Below are positions 1 through 6,255 of a stretch of DNA of 9,615 bases, one piece after another. A program made the position numbers and the translations under genes. The DNA is taken from positions 1 through 9,615 of the forward strand of contig JAUXEL010000058.1 in the NCBI GenBank assembly GCA_030620575.1, read 5' to 3'. The DNA comes from Fidelibacterota bacterium. Its GTDB lineage: Bacteria; Fidelibacterota; Fidelibacteria; Fidelibacterales; Fidelibacteraceae. Below the pieces are notes generated by a model that worked only from the letters and a program-made list of their open reading frames with translations, was not told where the DNA came from and searched no databases. Within the stretch, counting starts at the first letter, position 1. The number at the start of each line of letters is the position of its first letter.

Positions 1-185
1 ATGCTTGTCAATATGATGAATATTTTAGAGCATATTATGCACGTAAAGATAGTGAAGGAAAATGTTATTTTGTTATCATGAACAATATCGGAAATAAACT
101 TCTAAAGATAATTTGTGCTATGATAAACTCCGGTAAACCTTACATACCTAATTATCGTTCTGTAAATCCGATTTTAGTAAAATAA
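1..185 (+). pseudogene. IS110-family-like transposase, C-terminal fragment (5' part outside window)
   Basis: The plus-strand frame beginning at base 3 is open from the window edge to a TAA at 183-185 and gives 60 residues, too short for automatic ORF calling. It contains YDEYFRAYYARKDSEGK, then a KLLKIICAMINSGKPY stretch ending PNYRSVNPILVK. In IS110/IS1111-type transposases the C-terminus typically carries a Tyr-Tyr-x-Arg-Lys segment, a GK, then a (R/N)KLL(R/K)-(I/V)-(I/L)-x-A-(M/L) helix and a short 'Y.P.Y' tail. That is what I match here, from memory of the family. Such enzymes are DEDD-type recombinases acting on element ends. Whether the rest of the gene is intact upstream cannot be seen, so it may be complete rather than broken. 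Its stop overlaps the end of an opposing transposase remnant, suggesting this element landed in, or next to, that older element. The family call is moderately secure; the fact of a coding tail is more secure. Confidence 0.6.
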
Positions 186-348
186 TACTTGTTTTGGTCT
201 TGGTAATCGGGGCCTGTTCCCTACAATCGCATTATTTTCGCAAATTTTAATTATTCCATGCACATGATCCGGCATGATTATATATTCATCGATTTCGATA
301 TAATTATATCGTTCAAATAAGTACGGAACGGTCGCCCCGAAGCTTCAG
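174..348 (-). pseudogene. REP-associated tyrosine transposase (Y1_Tnp/HUH) fragment
   Basis: On the minus strand, between a TGA at 346-348 and a TAA at 174-176, the frame encodes a 56-residue piece. Its core reads NYIEIDEYIIMPDHVHGIIKI, followed by CENNAIVGNRPRLPRPKQ. The MPDHVHG motif is the HUH metal-binding signature of the IS200/REP-associated transposase superfamily (usually MPNHVHG), and the residues before and after it fit the same family. The N-terminal strand region is missing, and so is the C-terminal part with the catalytic tyrosine and the WQ..Y region, so it cannot be active. Homology seems to end near 186-200, where the plus-strand IS110-like tail begins. Its 5' side merges into a palindromic repeat at 325-358. 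I read it as a relic cut on one side by an insertion and on the other by truncation or repeat exchange. Confidence 0.75.
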
Positions 349-358
349 GGTTCCCTAC
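325..358 (-). repeat. Nested palindromic REP-like element next to transposase relic
   Basis: On the minus strand the element opens with GTAGGGAAC (358-350) and closes with ACCGTTCC (332-325). Outer arms GTTCC/GGAAC (350-354 and 325-329) enclose a near-perfect inner palindrome CCCTGAAGCTTCGGGG (335-350, one G-T pair). The same GTAGGGAAC...ACCGTTCC ends occur in the palindrome at 2670-2694. Location immediately at the truncated 5' side of a RAYT fragment is the arrangement expected of REP sequences and their transposase. It could also serve as a weak transcript end for the beta-helix gene just upstream in transcription, but no T-run follows. Confidence 0.5.
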
Positions 359-375
359 TTTTCCTGCGCCCCAAG

Positions 376-406
376 CCCTAAACCCTAAACTCTAAACCCT
401 AAACCT
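376..406. repeat. Telomere-like (CCCTAAA)4 array
   Basis: Four head-to-tail 7-bp units lie at 376-382, 383-389, 390-396 and 397-403. Three are exact CCCTAAA and the third is CTCTAAA; a partial CC(T) follows. On the minus strand this is TTTAGGG, the plant-type telomere word. The array straddles the stop codon of the adjacent beta-helix gene (TAG at 392-394), so the last residues of that protein (FRV) are read from repeat units. There is no sign of eukaryotic sequence around it. I regard it as a bacterial intergenic microsatellite-like repeat. Confidence 0.8.
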
Positions 407-2584
407 TTTCTTTATAAGCATTTCAATCTCTTTGGACAGCATCTCATTTTCAGCTCGCTTGGAAGCGATAAAACTATTGTCTTCTATTTTGCCAAGAACA
501 GCCTGCATTTCTTCGGGATTTTCAAAGCTTAGTTTTTTAAAGGGATTATCATAGTCTTTTTTCCTGCTTTCAAAAACTTTAGCGGTAACTGATCCGTGGA
601 TTTTTAGGTATTTATTTAATAGCATTTCCAGATCTTTATTTGACTGAATTTTGATTTTCAGTACGTCTTTCAACACGCCTAAACCATGCTGAAATTTTTG
701 TTCCGGATACAATGCAAACCAGGTATCGTATTTACTGTGAATGTCATTCCAACTATTCAGTTTATTGTCCTTTATGTCTGAAAATAATTCGTTTAATTGA
801 ATCCGGGTTATCAATTGGCCACCAAGATTTACCCAATCGCTTATTCGCTCATTATCATCATTAAAGAATTCAAAAACAGGTTCAACCGGATTGTCTTGTT
901 TTAGGTGATCAAACAGATGTTTTACGCTATAAAAAAGCAGCATTTCCAAATATGCCGTATAGCCCTGAAAAGGTTTCAACAGGGTGATCTTACGTCTGGA
1001 ATTTTCTATCAGGGGATTTGAGATGGTAAGTAAAGCCGGATAATTATTTTTCTGTTTCTCTTTTGCGAAAAGAACACCATGTCTGTTATTTGCATTAAGT
1101 CCGAGATGATCCTCCAGAAATTCCAGTCCGTTAATAATTTCCTCAACGGTATCGGGAGCCAGGGTGTCATATTCAATGTTTTGTGTTTTTGTAATTCGAT
1201 TGTCCCGTTTATGGTATTTCCATTCATTCCGGGTTAGGGCATACATATTATACATCCACCAATATGCCGGCATGATCTCCAGGGTATTCAAACTGGTATT
1301 ATTATTGACCAGTGCAAAAGGCAAGACGATATTCATTTCGGCCGGATAAGCACCCTTCGCGATCAAAGTAAAAGACGCGAATTTGCTTGTATGCTTAATA
1401 CTCGTGCACAATCCGGGCCAGAAGCCCCTTCCGGCTTCAATCTCGTTGTCATTTGCTCTGGAATTATGATTTGACCCTATTGTTGCTCCGGCGGCGATAT
1501 TTGACTGACCTTTTATTACGGCCGCAATGAGAAATGAATTGTTATGATGTTGTTCGTGAGAGGGAAAGATTAAATTATTAAGCACTTCACAGCACGAGAT
1601 AGTCGAATTTGCGCCCAAGAAAGAATTGATCAATCTGCCGCCATATTTAAGATTGGAGTTATTTCCCATTATAAACCGCACCGCTTTGCATCCGTAAAAT
1701 ATCCGGCAGCGGTATCCGATAATTCCATTTACAAGTTCAACGCCTTCGCCGATTTGGGTAGGTTCTTCCATAGACGAATGAATGGTCAGGTTTTTCAGCT
1801 TATTGGCCCCTTTGATATAACACATCGAGCCAATTTTTACATCTTTCAGCACCCTGGAATTTTTTATCACTGTCTGCTCACCCACGGTTCCGTAATATCC
1901 CCGGGTTGAGTCGAACTGACCTTGCGTAATTTCTTTCAGCCGCGCCATCAGCCTGGCATCCTGCCTGTATTTTCCCCAGAGATAGGCGTCAGCTGTGATC
2001 ATTCCATCAAAAGGCAAAACACCTCTTGAGCCCGTCTCATTCATGATGTCCATCCATATCCGTACAGCTTCTTTTTCGCCGTCTTTGATGATTCCGTTAC
2101 CAAATTTTGCACGGTTGGTAGTGTTCATTTCGTCAATATTAATCAGTATACATGAATTGCCTATAATAAAATATGCCAGATAATTTACATTATGTATTGC
2201 TACATTATCACCAATATCGCATGCGATAATCCTGCTGTTAGTAATTCCTGCGGGGACTGCAAGATCATGATGTTTCAGGGTGACATTTTGCAAATTTCCT
2301 ATCCGGACTATCCCGAAGAATTCGCAATTTTTGATCAACGAGGGTTCAAAGGCTTCACTTACATACAGAAGGTCCCAGTCTTCGGCAGTGTTTCCGTTTT
2401 TTACAAGAGATTCGACCTCATGAGCCTGTAAATTTCTCCAGCTGTCAGAGGATTTTGGATTTTGAATATTCCTGAAATAATATTCATCTTTTCCCTGAAT
2501 GATATATTTTTTGGGAATGAAATTTTCACCCATACTTTTACTTTCAAGAATTAATACCCGGTCTTTCTTCATAATATATTCCAT
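392..2584 (-). CDS. DUF4954/DUF6819-like left-handed beta-helix protein
   Basis: Protein of 730 residues from the ATG at 2584, or 745 from a TTG at 2629; neither has a clear Shine-Dalgarno, and I prefer the ATG. Residues about 45-75 hold the family's usual opening (WRNL...NGNTAEDWDLLYVSE). Residues about 85-430 are rich in short I/V-G-x repeats (e.g. IGNL, IGEGVEL, IGYRCRIFYGC, MGNNSNLKYGG) typical of a left-handed beta-helix (hexapeptide) fold. The conserved-looking FPSHEQHHNNSFL (about 341-353) and GSNHNSR (about 370-376) match what I recall of DUF4954 proteins. The remaining third is mostly helical, with a basic end, and corresponds to the DUF6819-type region. No signal peptide or membrane segment is seen, so it is probably cytoplasmic. 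Hexapeptide folds often belong to acyl- or nucleotidyl-transferases, but the function of this family is not established and I assign none. It stands alone between repeat-rich gaps, and its stop is inside a CCCTAAA array. Confidence 0.85.
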   Translation of the reverse strand: MEYIMKKDRVLILESKSMGENFIPKKYIIQGKDEYYFRNIQNPKSSDSWRNLQAHEVESLVKNGNTAEDWDLLYVSEAFEPSLIKNCEFFGIVRIGNLQNVTLKHHDLAVPAGITNSRIIACDIGDNVAIHNVNYLAYFIIGNSCILINIDEMNTTNRAKFGNGIIKDGEKEAVRIWMDIMNETGSRGVLPFDGMITADAYLWGKYRQDARLMARLKEITQGQFDSTRGYYGTVGEQTVIKNSRVLKDVKIGSMCYIKGANKLKNLTIHSSMEEPTQIGEGVELVNGIIGYRCRIFYGCKAVRFIMGNNSNLKYGGRLINSFLGANSTISCCEVLNNLIFPSHEQHHNNSFLIAAVIKGQSNIAAGATIGSNHNSRANDNEIEAGRGFWPGLCTSIKHTSKFASFTLIAKGAYPAEMNIVLPFALVNNNTSLNTLEIMPAYWWMYNMYALTRNEWKYHKRDNRITKTQNIEYDTLAPDTVEEIINGLEFLEDHLGLNANNRHGVLFAKEKQKNNYPALLTISNPLIENSRRKITLLKPFQGYTAYLEMLLFYSVKHLFDHLKQDNPVEPVFEFFNDDNERISDWVNLGGQLITRIQLNELFSDIKDNKLNSWNDIHSKYDTWFALYPEQKFQHGLGVLKDVLKIKIQSNKDLEMLLNKYLKIHGSVTAKVFESRKKDYDNPFKKLSFENPEEMQAVLGKIEDNSFIASKRAENEMLSKEIEMLIKKRFRV

Positions 2585-2669
2585 CGTTTTTTGCTGGATG
2601 AATTTATGGTAATTTCTCCCAAAAGACAATGATAAATGTTAATTCGAAATATGTTGAAAAGGTTGAAAA

Positions 2670-2694
2670 GTAGGGAACGGTTTCAAACCGTTCC
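2670..2694. repeat. Perfect 21-bp palindrome with REP-like ends
   Basis: Arms GGAACGGTTT (2674-2683) and AAACCGTTCC (2685-2694) are exact reverse complements around a single C. The element is preceded by GTA, giving the GTAGGGAAC word seen also at 350-358 and 216-224 on the other strand. It lies about 40-85 bases upstream of the possible start codons of the beta-helix gene and has no T-run, so an interspersed repeat is a better reading than a terminator. An operator cannot be excluded from one copy. Confidence 0.6.
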
Positions 2695-2744
2695 GGGAGA
2701 ACAGAAATTTCACCACAATCGTATATTAAGAGAAGAAAATTGAG

Positions 2745-2775
2745 ATCCCGGATCTTCGCTGCGCTCGTCCGGGAT
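2745..2775. repeat. ATCCCGGA...TCCGGGAT hairpin repeat
   Basis: Exact 8-bp arms ATCCCGGA (2745-2752) and TCCGGGAT (2768-2775) flank a 15-base loop reading TCTTCGCTGCGCTCG, and the arms extend by a T-G pair. Flanking TGAG and GACGCG complete a word (CCGGGATGACG) that I recall from intergenic palindromic repeats in many unrelated bacterial genomes. No coding frame is supported. It is followed by another small palindrome, CCCC-A-GATTAATC-GGGG, at 2825-2841. Confidence 0.6.
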
Positions 2776-2824
2776 GACGCGAGGAGGATGGATTCTGTGA
2801 GTTATTTTTCGATCAGTCCGTCTT

Positions 2825-2841
2825 CCCCAGATTAATCGGGG
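2825..2841. repeat. Short palindrome around GATTAATC
   Basis: CCCC (2825-2828), one unpaired A, the self-complementary GATTAATC (2830-2837) and GGGG (2838-2841) make a compact inverted repeat. It could be part of the same repeat cluster or a protein-binding site. Nothing in the sequence decides between these. Confidence 0.4.
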
Positions 2842-2911
2842 CCAGGCAAGTCGTGTGAGCTCTTTTACCGCATACTCTTCACTACTTTTATCTTTTTCCT
2901 TTTATCTTTAA

Positions 2912-2948
2912 TCTTATAAAAATCCCCTCCATTTTACCGGAAGGGATT
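2912..2948 (-). terminator. Probable intrinsic terminator of the nucleotidase operon
   Basis: Read on the minus strand, AATCCCTTCC (2948-2939) and GGAGGGGATT (2930-2921) form a 10-bp stem with one mismatch around the 8-base loop GGTAAAAT. The stem runs directly into TTT then ATAAG, giving five consecutive T's counting the end of the stem (2922-2918). It lies about 130 bases after the nucleotidase stop and before the next gene, which starts more than 300 bases further on. On the plus strand the stem is followed by an A-rich tract, so termination would work in the minus direction only. Confidence 0.6.
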
Positions 2949-3008
2949 GAAAAGAAAAAAGATCAAAGTAAAAAGAAATAAGTAAAGAAAAAAAGTGATA
3001 TCATTTTC

Positions 3009-3065
3009 AGCTTCCCGGCTGAAAGCCTCTCAGCCTCTTAGCTTCCTATCTTCCCGGCTTCTTCC
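3009..3065. repeat. C/T-rich repeated-word tract
   Basis: This short tract is built from reused words: CTTCCCGGCT at 3011-3020 and 3050-3059, AGCCTCT at 3024-3030 and 3032-3038, and AGCTTCC at 3009-3015 and 3040-3046. TCAGC/GCTGA can pair around the first copy. It lies just downstream of the nucleotidase stop. I see no gene in it and regard it as an intergenic low-complexity repeat. Together with the elements at 2670-2841 and the terminator it accounts for most of the gene-free stretch 2630-3076. Confidence 0.5.
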
Positions 3066-3076
3066 GTGTGAGGTCT

Positions 3077-4708
3077 TTATTTAATAATTTTCCAGCGTGA
3101 ATCGATAGATACAGATGCTCCAAATTCAACAATATAATCACGCAGTGCCTCGCGCATCATGATCCCGGTATTGTTCCGGTATTTTTCTCCGAGTGTAGTC
3201 AAACGGTCATAACCGGAATTACCTTCCGCAAGGTAATCAGAGACAGCAATTTTATACGTTTTTTCCGGGTCGAAAATTTCACCCTGTATAGTAAGAATAT
3301 TTACGCGCTTGCGGTCTGCCTTACGTTTGTCAATAACGACTTCCAGTCCGGAAGCCAGCATGCCGCGGGAATTCCCGGATACCCGGTCTTCTATCAGCGC
3401 GTGAAGTTTTTCACCACTCATGGCAAAGATGGTAATATGGTTTCCAAAAGGAAGAAAACGAAACAAATTTTCATAAGTAAGCGGACCGGCTTCAAGGTCA
3501 GACCGTAATCCGCCATAATTCGAGAATGCCACATCCGCGCCGGATTTCCATACCATCGCATCGCAGAGCAGATTGCCTAAAGCAGACTGTCCTTCGTTGG
3601 AACGGCGCAGAGGAGAGGGTAAAATTGCCATTACCTCATCGAATCCTTCTTCAGCAACAGCCACCCGGGCCTCTATCATGCTGTCGATTGCCGTGTCAAT
3701 CCAGAATTCATGCTCCATTAAGGTAATGATCGCGCTTTGATCTACTGCGAAATCGTATCCAGCCAGCGTTTTTGTGTTTTTATGAATATAAATATTTACC
3801 TGGCCGACATTGGTGCCGTTACCGTAATTTTGAAAAACAAGGGTATGATTGATCGGATCTTCATAAGGTTTTGGAAAACCTTTGTGAACATGTCCGGTGA
3901 ACATAAGGTCAATACCCGGCACCGATACAGCTACTTCCATACCGGGCGCGCCGATCTTGTTATCATCGGGAAATTCACCGCGTTTCAGGGCTTCATGCAA
4001 CTTTACGGCTTCCTTATCGCGTTCATAGGGTGTCCAGGTATGCGTGGATAAAATTATTATATCCGTTCCTTCTTCCTTCATTATCGGGATCCATTTCTTT
4101 GCGGTGGCAATTTCCGGCAGGAAAGTAAGTCCTTTTACATGCTCCGGAAAACTCATTGAAGGAGTGGTTGCCGTGGTAATACCCAAAATACCGATCTTGA
4201 TACCGAATATTTCTTTTATAATATAGGGTTTCAGAAAAGAAACTACGTCCCCGTTTTCATTCACAATATTAGCACCGAGAAAAGGAAAGTTTGCCTCCTC
4301 TGCCCGCTGTTTAAGTTCAACAAGACCCTTGTCAAATTCGTGATTTCCCACTGTCAGGATATCATAGGAAACACTGTTCATAAATTCAATAACCGCTTTA
4401 CCGGCAGTTTTTGAACCGACCGGGGTCCCGGAAAAGAAATCGCCTTCATCGATCAGCAGAACACCGAATTGTTCGGCTTCAGCCTGTTCCCGGAGTTCGT
4501 TGACATAATATGCCAGGGCAGGTCCGTTCCCAATCTTCGGCGGGAACTGCGGATTCATAAAGGTCGCTTCTGTCCGCGCAATACCGCCATGTACGTCATT
4601 GGTAAATAGGATCGTGATACGTTGGTATTCCGATGCCGGGAATTTCTCGGCGAACACAATGCATAGCAGCAGGCTTAATACGAGGGTCTTTTTTAATGTA
4701 TCAAACAT
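3077..4708 (-). CDS. Exported UshA-type 5'-nucleotidase / 2',3'-cyclic phosphodiesterase family protein
   Basis: A 543-residue protein with the full two-domain layout of the UshA/5'-nucleotidase family, which hydrolyses nucleotides or related phosphoesters outside the cytoplasm using two metals. Residues 1-20 are a signal peptide (KK, then a long hydrophobic run ending VFA). The N-terminal metallophosphatase domain shows TNDVHGG (D38, H40), EGDFFSG (D90), GNHEFDKG (N122, H123), STHTW (H223) and TGHVHKG (H273, H275), so all expected metal ligands are present. The family's usual Gly after the H223 motif is replaced by Trp225. The C-terminal substrate domain has SALGNLLCDAM (375-385), SNYGGLRSDL (396-405), FLPFGN (418-423) and, near the end, EGNSGYDRL. 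The start is fixed by AAAAAAGG six bases upstream and by the signal peptide. It overlaps the upstream DUF4062 gene by 16 bp, so the two are probably co-translated. The exact substrate cannot be told. Confidence 0.93.
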   Translation of the reverse strand: MFDTLKKTLVLSLLLCIVFAEKFPASEYQRITILFTNDVHGGIARTEATFMNPQFPPKIGNGPALAYYVNELREQAEAEQFGVLLIDEGDFFSGTPVGSKTAGKAVIEFMNSVSYDILTVGNHEFDKGLVELKQRAEEANFPFLGANIVNENGDVVSFLKPYIIKEIFGIKIGILGITTATTPSMSFPEHVKGLTFLPEIATAKKWIPIMKEEGTDIIILSTHTWTPYERDKEAVKLHEALKRGEFPDDNKIGAPGMEVAVSVPGIDLMFTGHVHKGFPKPYEDPINHTLVFQNYGNGTNVGQVNIYIHKNTKTLAGYDFAVDQSAIITLMEHEFWIDTAIDSMIEARVAVAEEGFDEVMAILPSPLRRSNEGQSALGNLLCDAMVWKSGADVAFSNYGGLRSDLEAGPLTYENLFRFLPFGNHITIFAMSGEKLHALIEDRVSGNSRGMLASGLEVVIDKRKADRKRVNILTIQGEIFDPEKTYKIAVSDYLAEGNSGYDRLTTLGEKYRNNTGIMMREALRDYIVEFGASVSIDSRWKIIK

Positions 4709-6210
4709 AGGTTACCTTTTTTCTTAACCTGATTTTGTAGTTTTTTTCCTAACCCCGTTAGTCTGTATTTTTGATTAGGGTTCTTGGGTTTGTCGGGGAT
4801 GGTCATTTCTATAATTTTTAACTCCAAAGCGGGTAAAATATAGTTAATTCGAAAGTAATCATCATGTTTAAGACCCAAAAGATTTTGTATTTCAGACCTT
4901 TTCATTTCAGAACTCATAATTTTAATGATCTTTTTAACTTCCCCACTGACTTCCCCACTAACTTCCCCACTAACTTCCGCGGTAACTTCCGCGGTGCTTG
5001 TTGATGGCCTGTAAATAATGACCTTAAATGCATCATCCTGAACAAATTCAGGCTCTTCTAATCCAACATCTTTTGCAGAGCGAATCATATCGGAAGTACC
5101 GGTTCCCATTCTTTCAATATATCCGGCAAGATACATAGGTTCAGCGAGTAGAGGATTGGCGGGAATGGAAGGGTGGATTTCTTTCAATTTCTCAGTAGTC
5201 CAACCCATAGGCAATGTTCCCGGATTTAGAATCTCAATCCTGTTCCTGAATATCATGATCTGTACACTTGCGTTGTTGGTATAATCCCGATGAGCGATAG
5301 CGTTTACAATAGCTTCGGTGATTATTTCCCGCGGAATCTCGTAGGAACCCGGGATACTGACCTCTTCGGCTCTGGTTTCAACCTGATAATCTAATTTTGA
5401 AAGCACAAAATCGACAGATTGATCTACCAATTCAAAGACATTTCCTTTAAATACTTTGTATGACGGAATTGGTTTTTCAACAATATTACCGTAAAATCTT
5501 GCACAACGAACTTCCGAATTAATAAAAAACTTCTGAGGATCTTTAGCAAAAAGCAATAAAGCGGCATTCCGAATGCGACCATCTTCCATTAGATTTAGGT
5601 GAGTCAGAACGGTTGAAATATCGGTTCCTTCACTTAAGGGGAAACCCCTTTTAGACCGGGCAAGACGAATAAACCACTTGATCTTATCTTTATCAATTTG
5701 ATTGATCGCTACTTTATCCTGAAAGCTTGCATCAAAAGGTCCTGAGCGAATGATCTCTTTTTCCAATAAATATTTTACCAGGGAAGCATATACGGCAGAT
5801 CTTAAATCATGAAATAAACTAAACTGCTTCCTTATCAAAACGGTTTGAGCTTTTTGAATAAAGCTTTGTTCTTTCATGTGACGCTGCTTCGAAGAATGAG
5901 AAGTCAGATAAATAAACCTGGTTTTATGAAGTTTAGTTGCATGATCAAATTCTCTTTCGGTAGGAGATATTCCATCGCTATCCTCGTATCCGTATTCTTT
6001 TCCCAGGATTCCGAGATAAATATCACATGCTTCAACTTCTTTCAAATAGGCATTTTGAGTCGACATATCTATTGCCGGTAATTTTTCAAAAATAAAGACC
6101 TCAAAAAATATTCCCAGCATCGGATCAGATTGAATGTACTCCAATAGGGCCGCTCTTTCATGATCGAACTCACTTTGTACACTGCTGATAAATATCTTTT
6201 TTTTTCTCAT
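4693..6210 (-). CDS. DUF4062 - GHKL-type ATPase - winged-helix protein (RecG-like/AlbA-type ATP-binding protein)
   Basis: A 505-residue soluble protein in four parts. Residues 3-100 are a DUF4062 domain: KIFISSVQSEFDHER at the start and CDIYLGILGKEYGYEDSDGISPTEREFDHA at 62-91. It stands where related proteins have a Schlafen AlbA_2 domain; DUF4062 is thought to resemble TIR-like folds. Residues about 175-275 are the linker seen in that family (NAALLLFAKDPQKFF). Residues about 290-400 are a HATPase_c_4-type nucleotide-binding domain, with N-box EAIVNAIAHRDY (300-310), NPGTLP (329-334) and the glycine loop ERMGTGTSDM (366-375). A TAEV/SGEV tetrapeptide repeat (406-425) joins this to a winged helix (about 426-490) ending ALELKIIEMTIPDKP...NQKYRLT, as in Fic-associated and RecG-like regulators. 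The role is probably ATP-dependent signalling or transcription control, or defence; none is demonstrated. No Shine-Dalgarno precedes the ATG. The spacer upstream separates it from the barrel genes. Confidence 0.85.
   Translation of the reverse strand: MRKKKIFISSVQSEFDHERAALLEYIQSDPMLGIFFEVFIFEKLPAIDMSTQNAYLKEVEACDIYLGILGKEYGYEDSDGISPTEREFDHATKLHKTRFIYLTSHSSKQRHMKEQSFIQKAQTVLIRKQFSLFHDLRSAVYASLVKYLLEKEIIRSGPFDASFQDKVAINQIDKDKIKWFIRLARSKRGFPLSEGTDISTVLTHLNLMEDGRIRNAALLLFAKDPQKFFINSEVRCARFYGNIVEKPIPSYKVFKGNVFELVDQSVDFVLSKLDYQVETRAEEVSIPGSYEIPREIITEAIVNAIAHRDYTNNASVQIMIFRNRIEILNPGTLPMGWTTEKLKEIHPSIPANPLLAEPMYLAGYIERMGTGTSDMIRSAKDVGLEEPEFVQDDAFKVIIYRPSTSTAEVTAEVSGEVSGEVSGEVKKIIKIMSSEMKRSEIQNLLGLKHDDYFRINYILPALELKIIEMTIPDKPKNPNQKYRLTGLGKKLQNQVKKKGNLCLIH
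4715..4722 (-). promoter_or_regulatory. Shine-Dalgarno of the nucleotidase, inside the upstream gene
   Basis: AAAAAAGG on the minus strand ends six bases before the ATG at 4708. It also encodes the Lys-Lys-Gly near the C-terminus of the overlapping DUF4062 ATPase, so the last ten residues of that protein are read through the translation start of the next gene. This arrangement favours translational coupling. Confidence 0.65.
4937..4996 (-). repeat. 12-bp tandem repeat (5 units) coding for (S/T)(G/A)EV
   Basis: Five exact-length 12-bp units occur on the plus strand: ACTTCCCCACTG, ACTTCCCCACTA twice, ACTTCCGCGGTA and ACTTCCGCGGTG. They keep the frame and encode SGEV three times and TAEV twice in the linker between the ATPase and the winged helix. 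Unit length is a multiple of three, so copy-number change would lengthen or shorten the linker without a frameshift. Comparable V-x-x-x repeats are known to me at this place in related ATP-binding proteins. Confidence 0.85.
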
Positions 6211-6255
6211 GATCAGTTTAGCATTTTTTTGAAAGAAATTTATTTACTTACGTCT

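Noticed and set aside
376..406. Eukaryotic telomere or contamination
   Set aside because: Only four imperfect units, inside clearly bacterial genes and not at a sequence end.
2192..2431. Plus-strand 79-codon open frame opposite the beta-helix gene
   Set aside because: It lies wholly antisense to a well-supported coding region, lacks a ribosome site and resembles no family.
2585..2629. TTG at 2629 as start of the beta-helix protein
   Set aside because: No ribosome site precedes it, and the ATG at 2584 gives a normal start without losing any recognised domain; it remains possible.
4937..4996. CRISPR-like array
   Set aside because: Units are contiguous 12-mers without spacers and encode a tetrapeptide repeat in frame.
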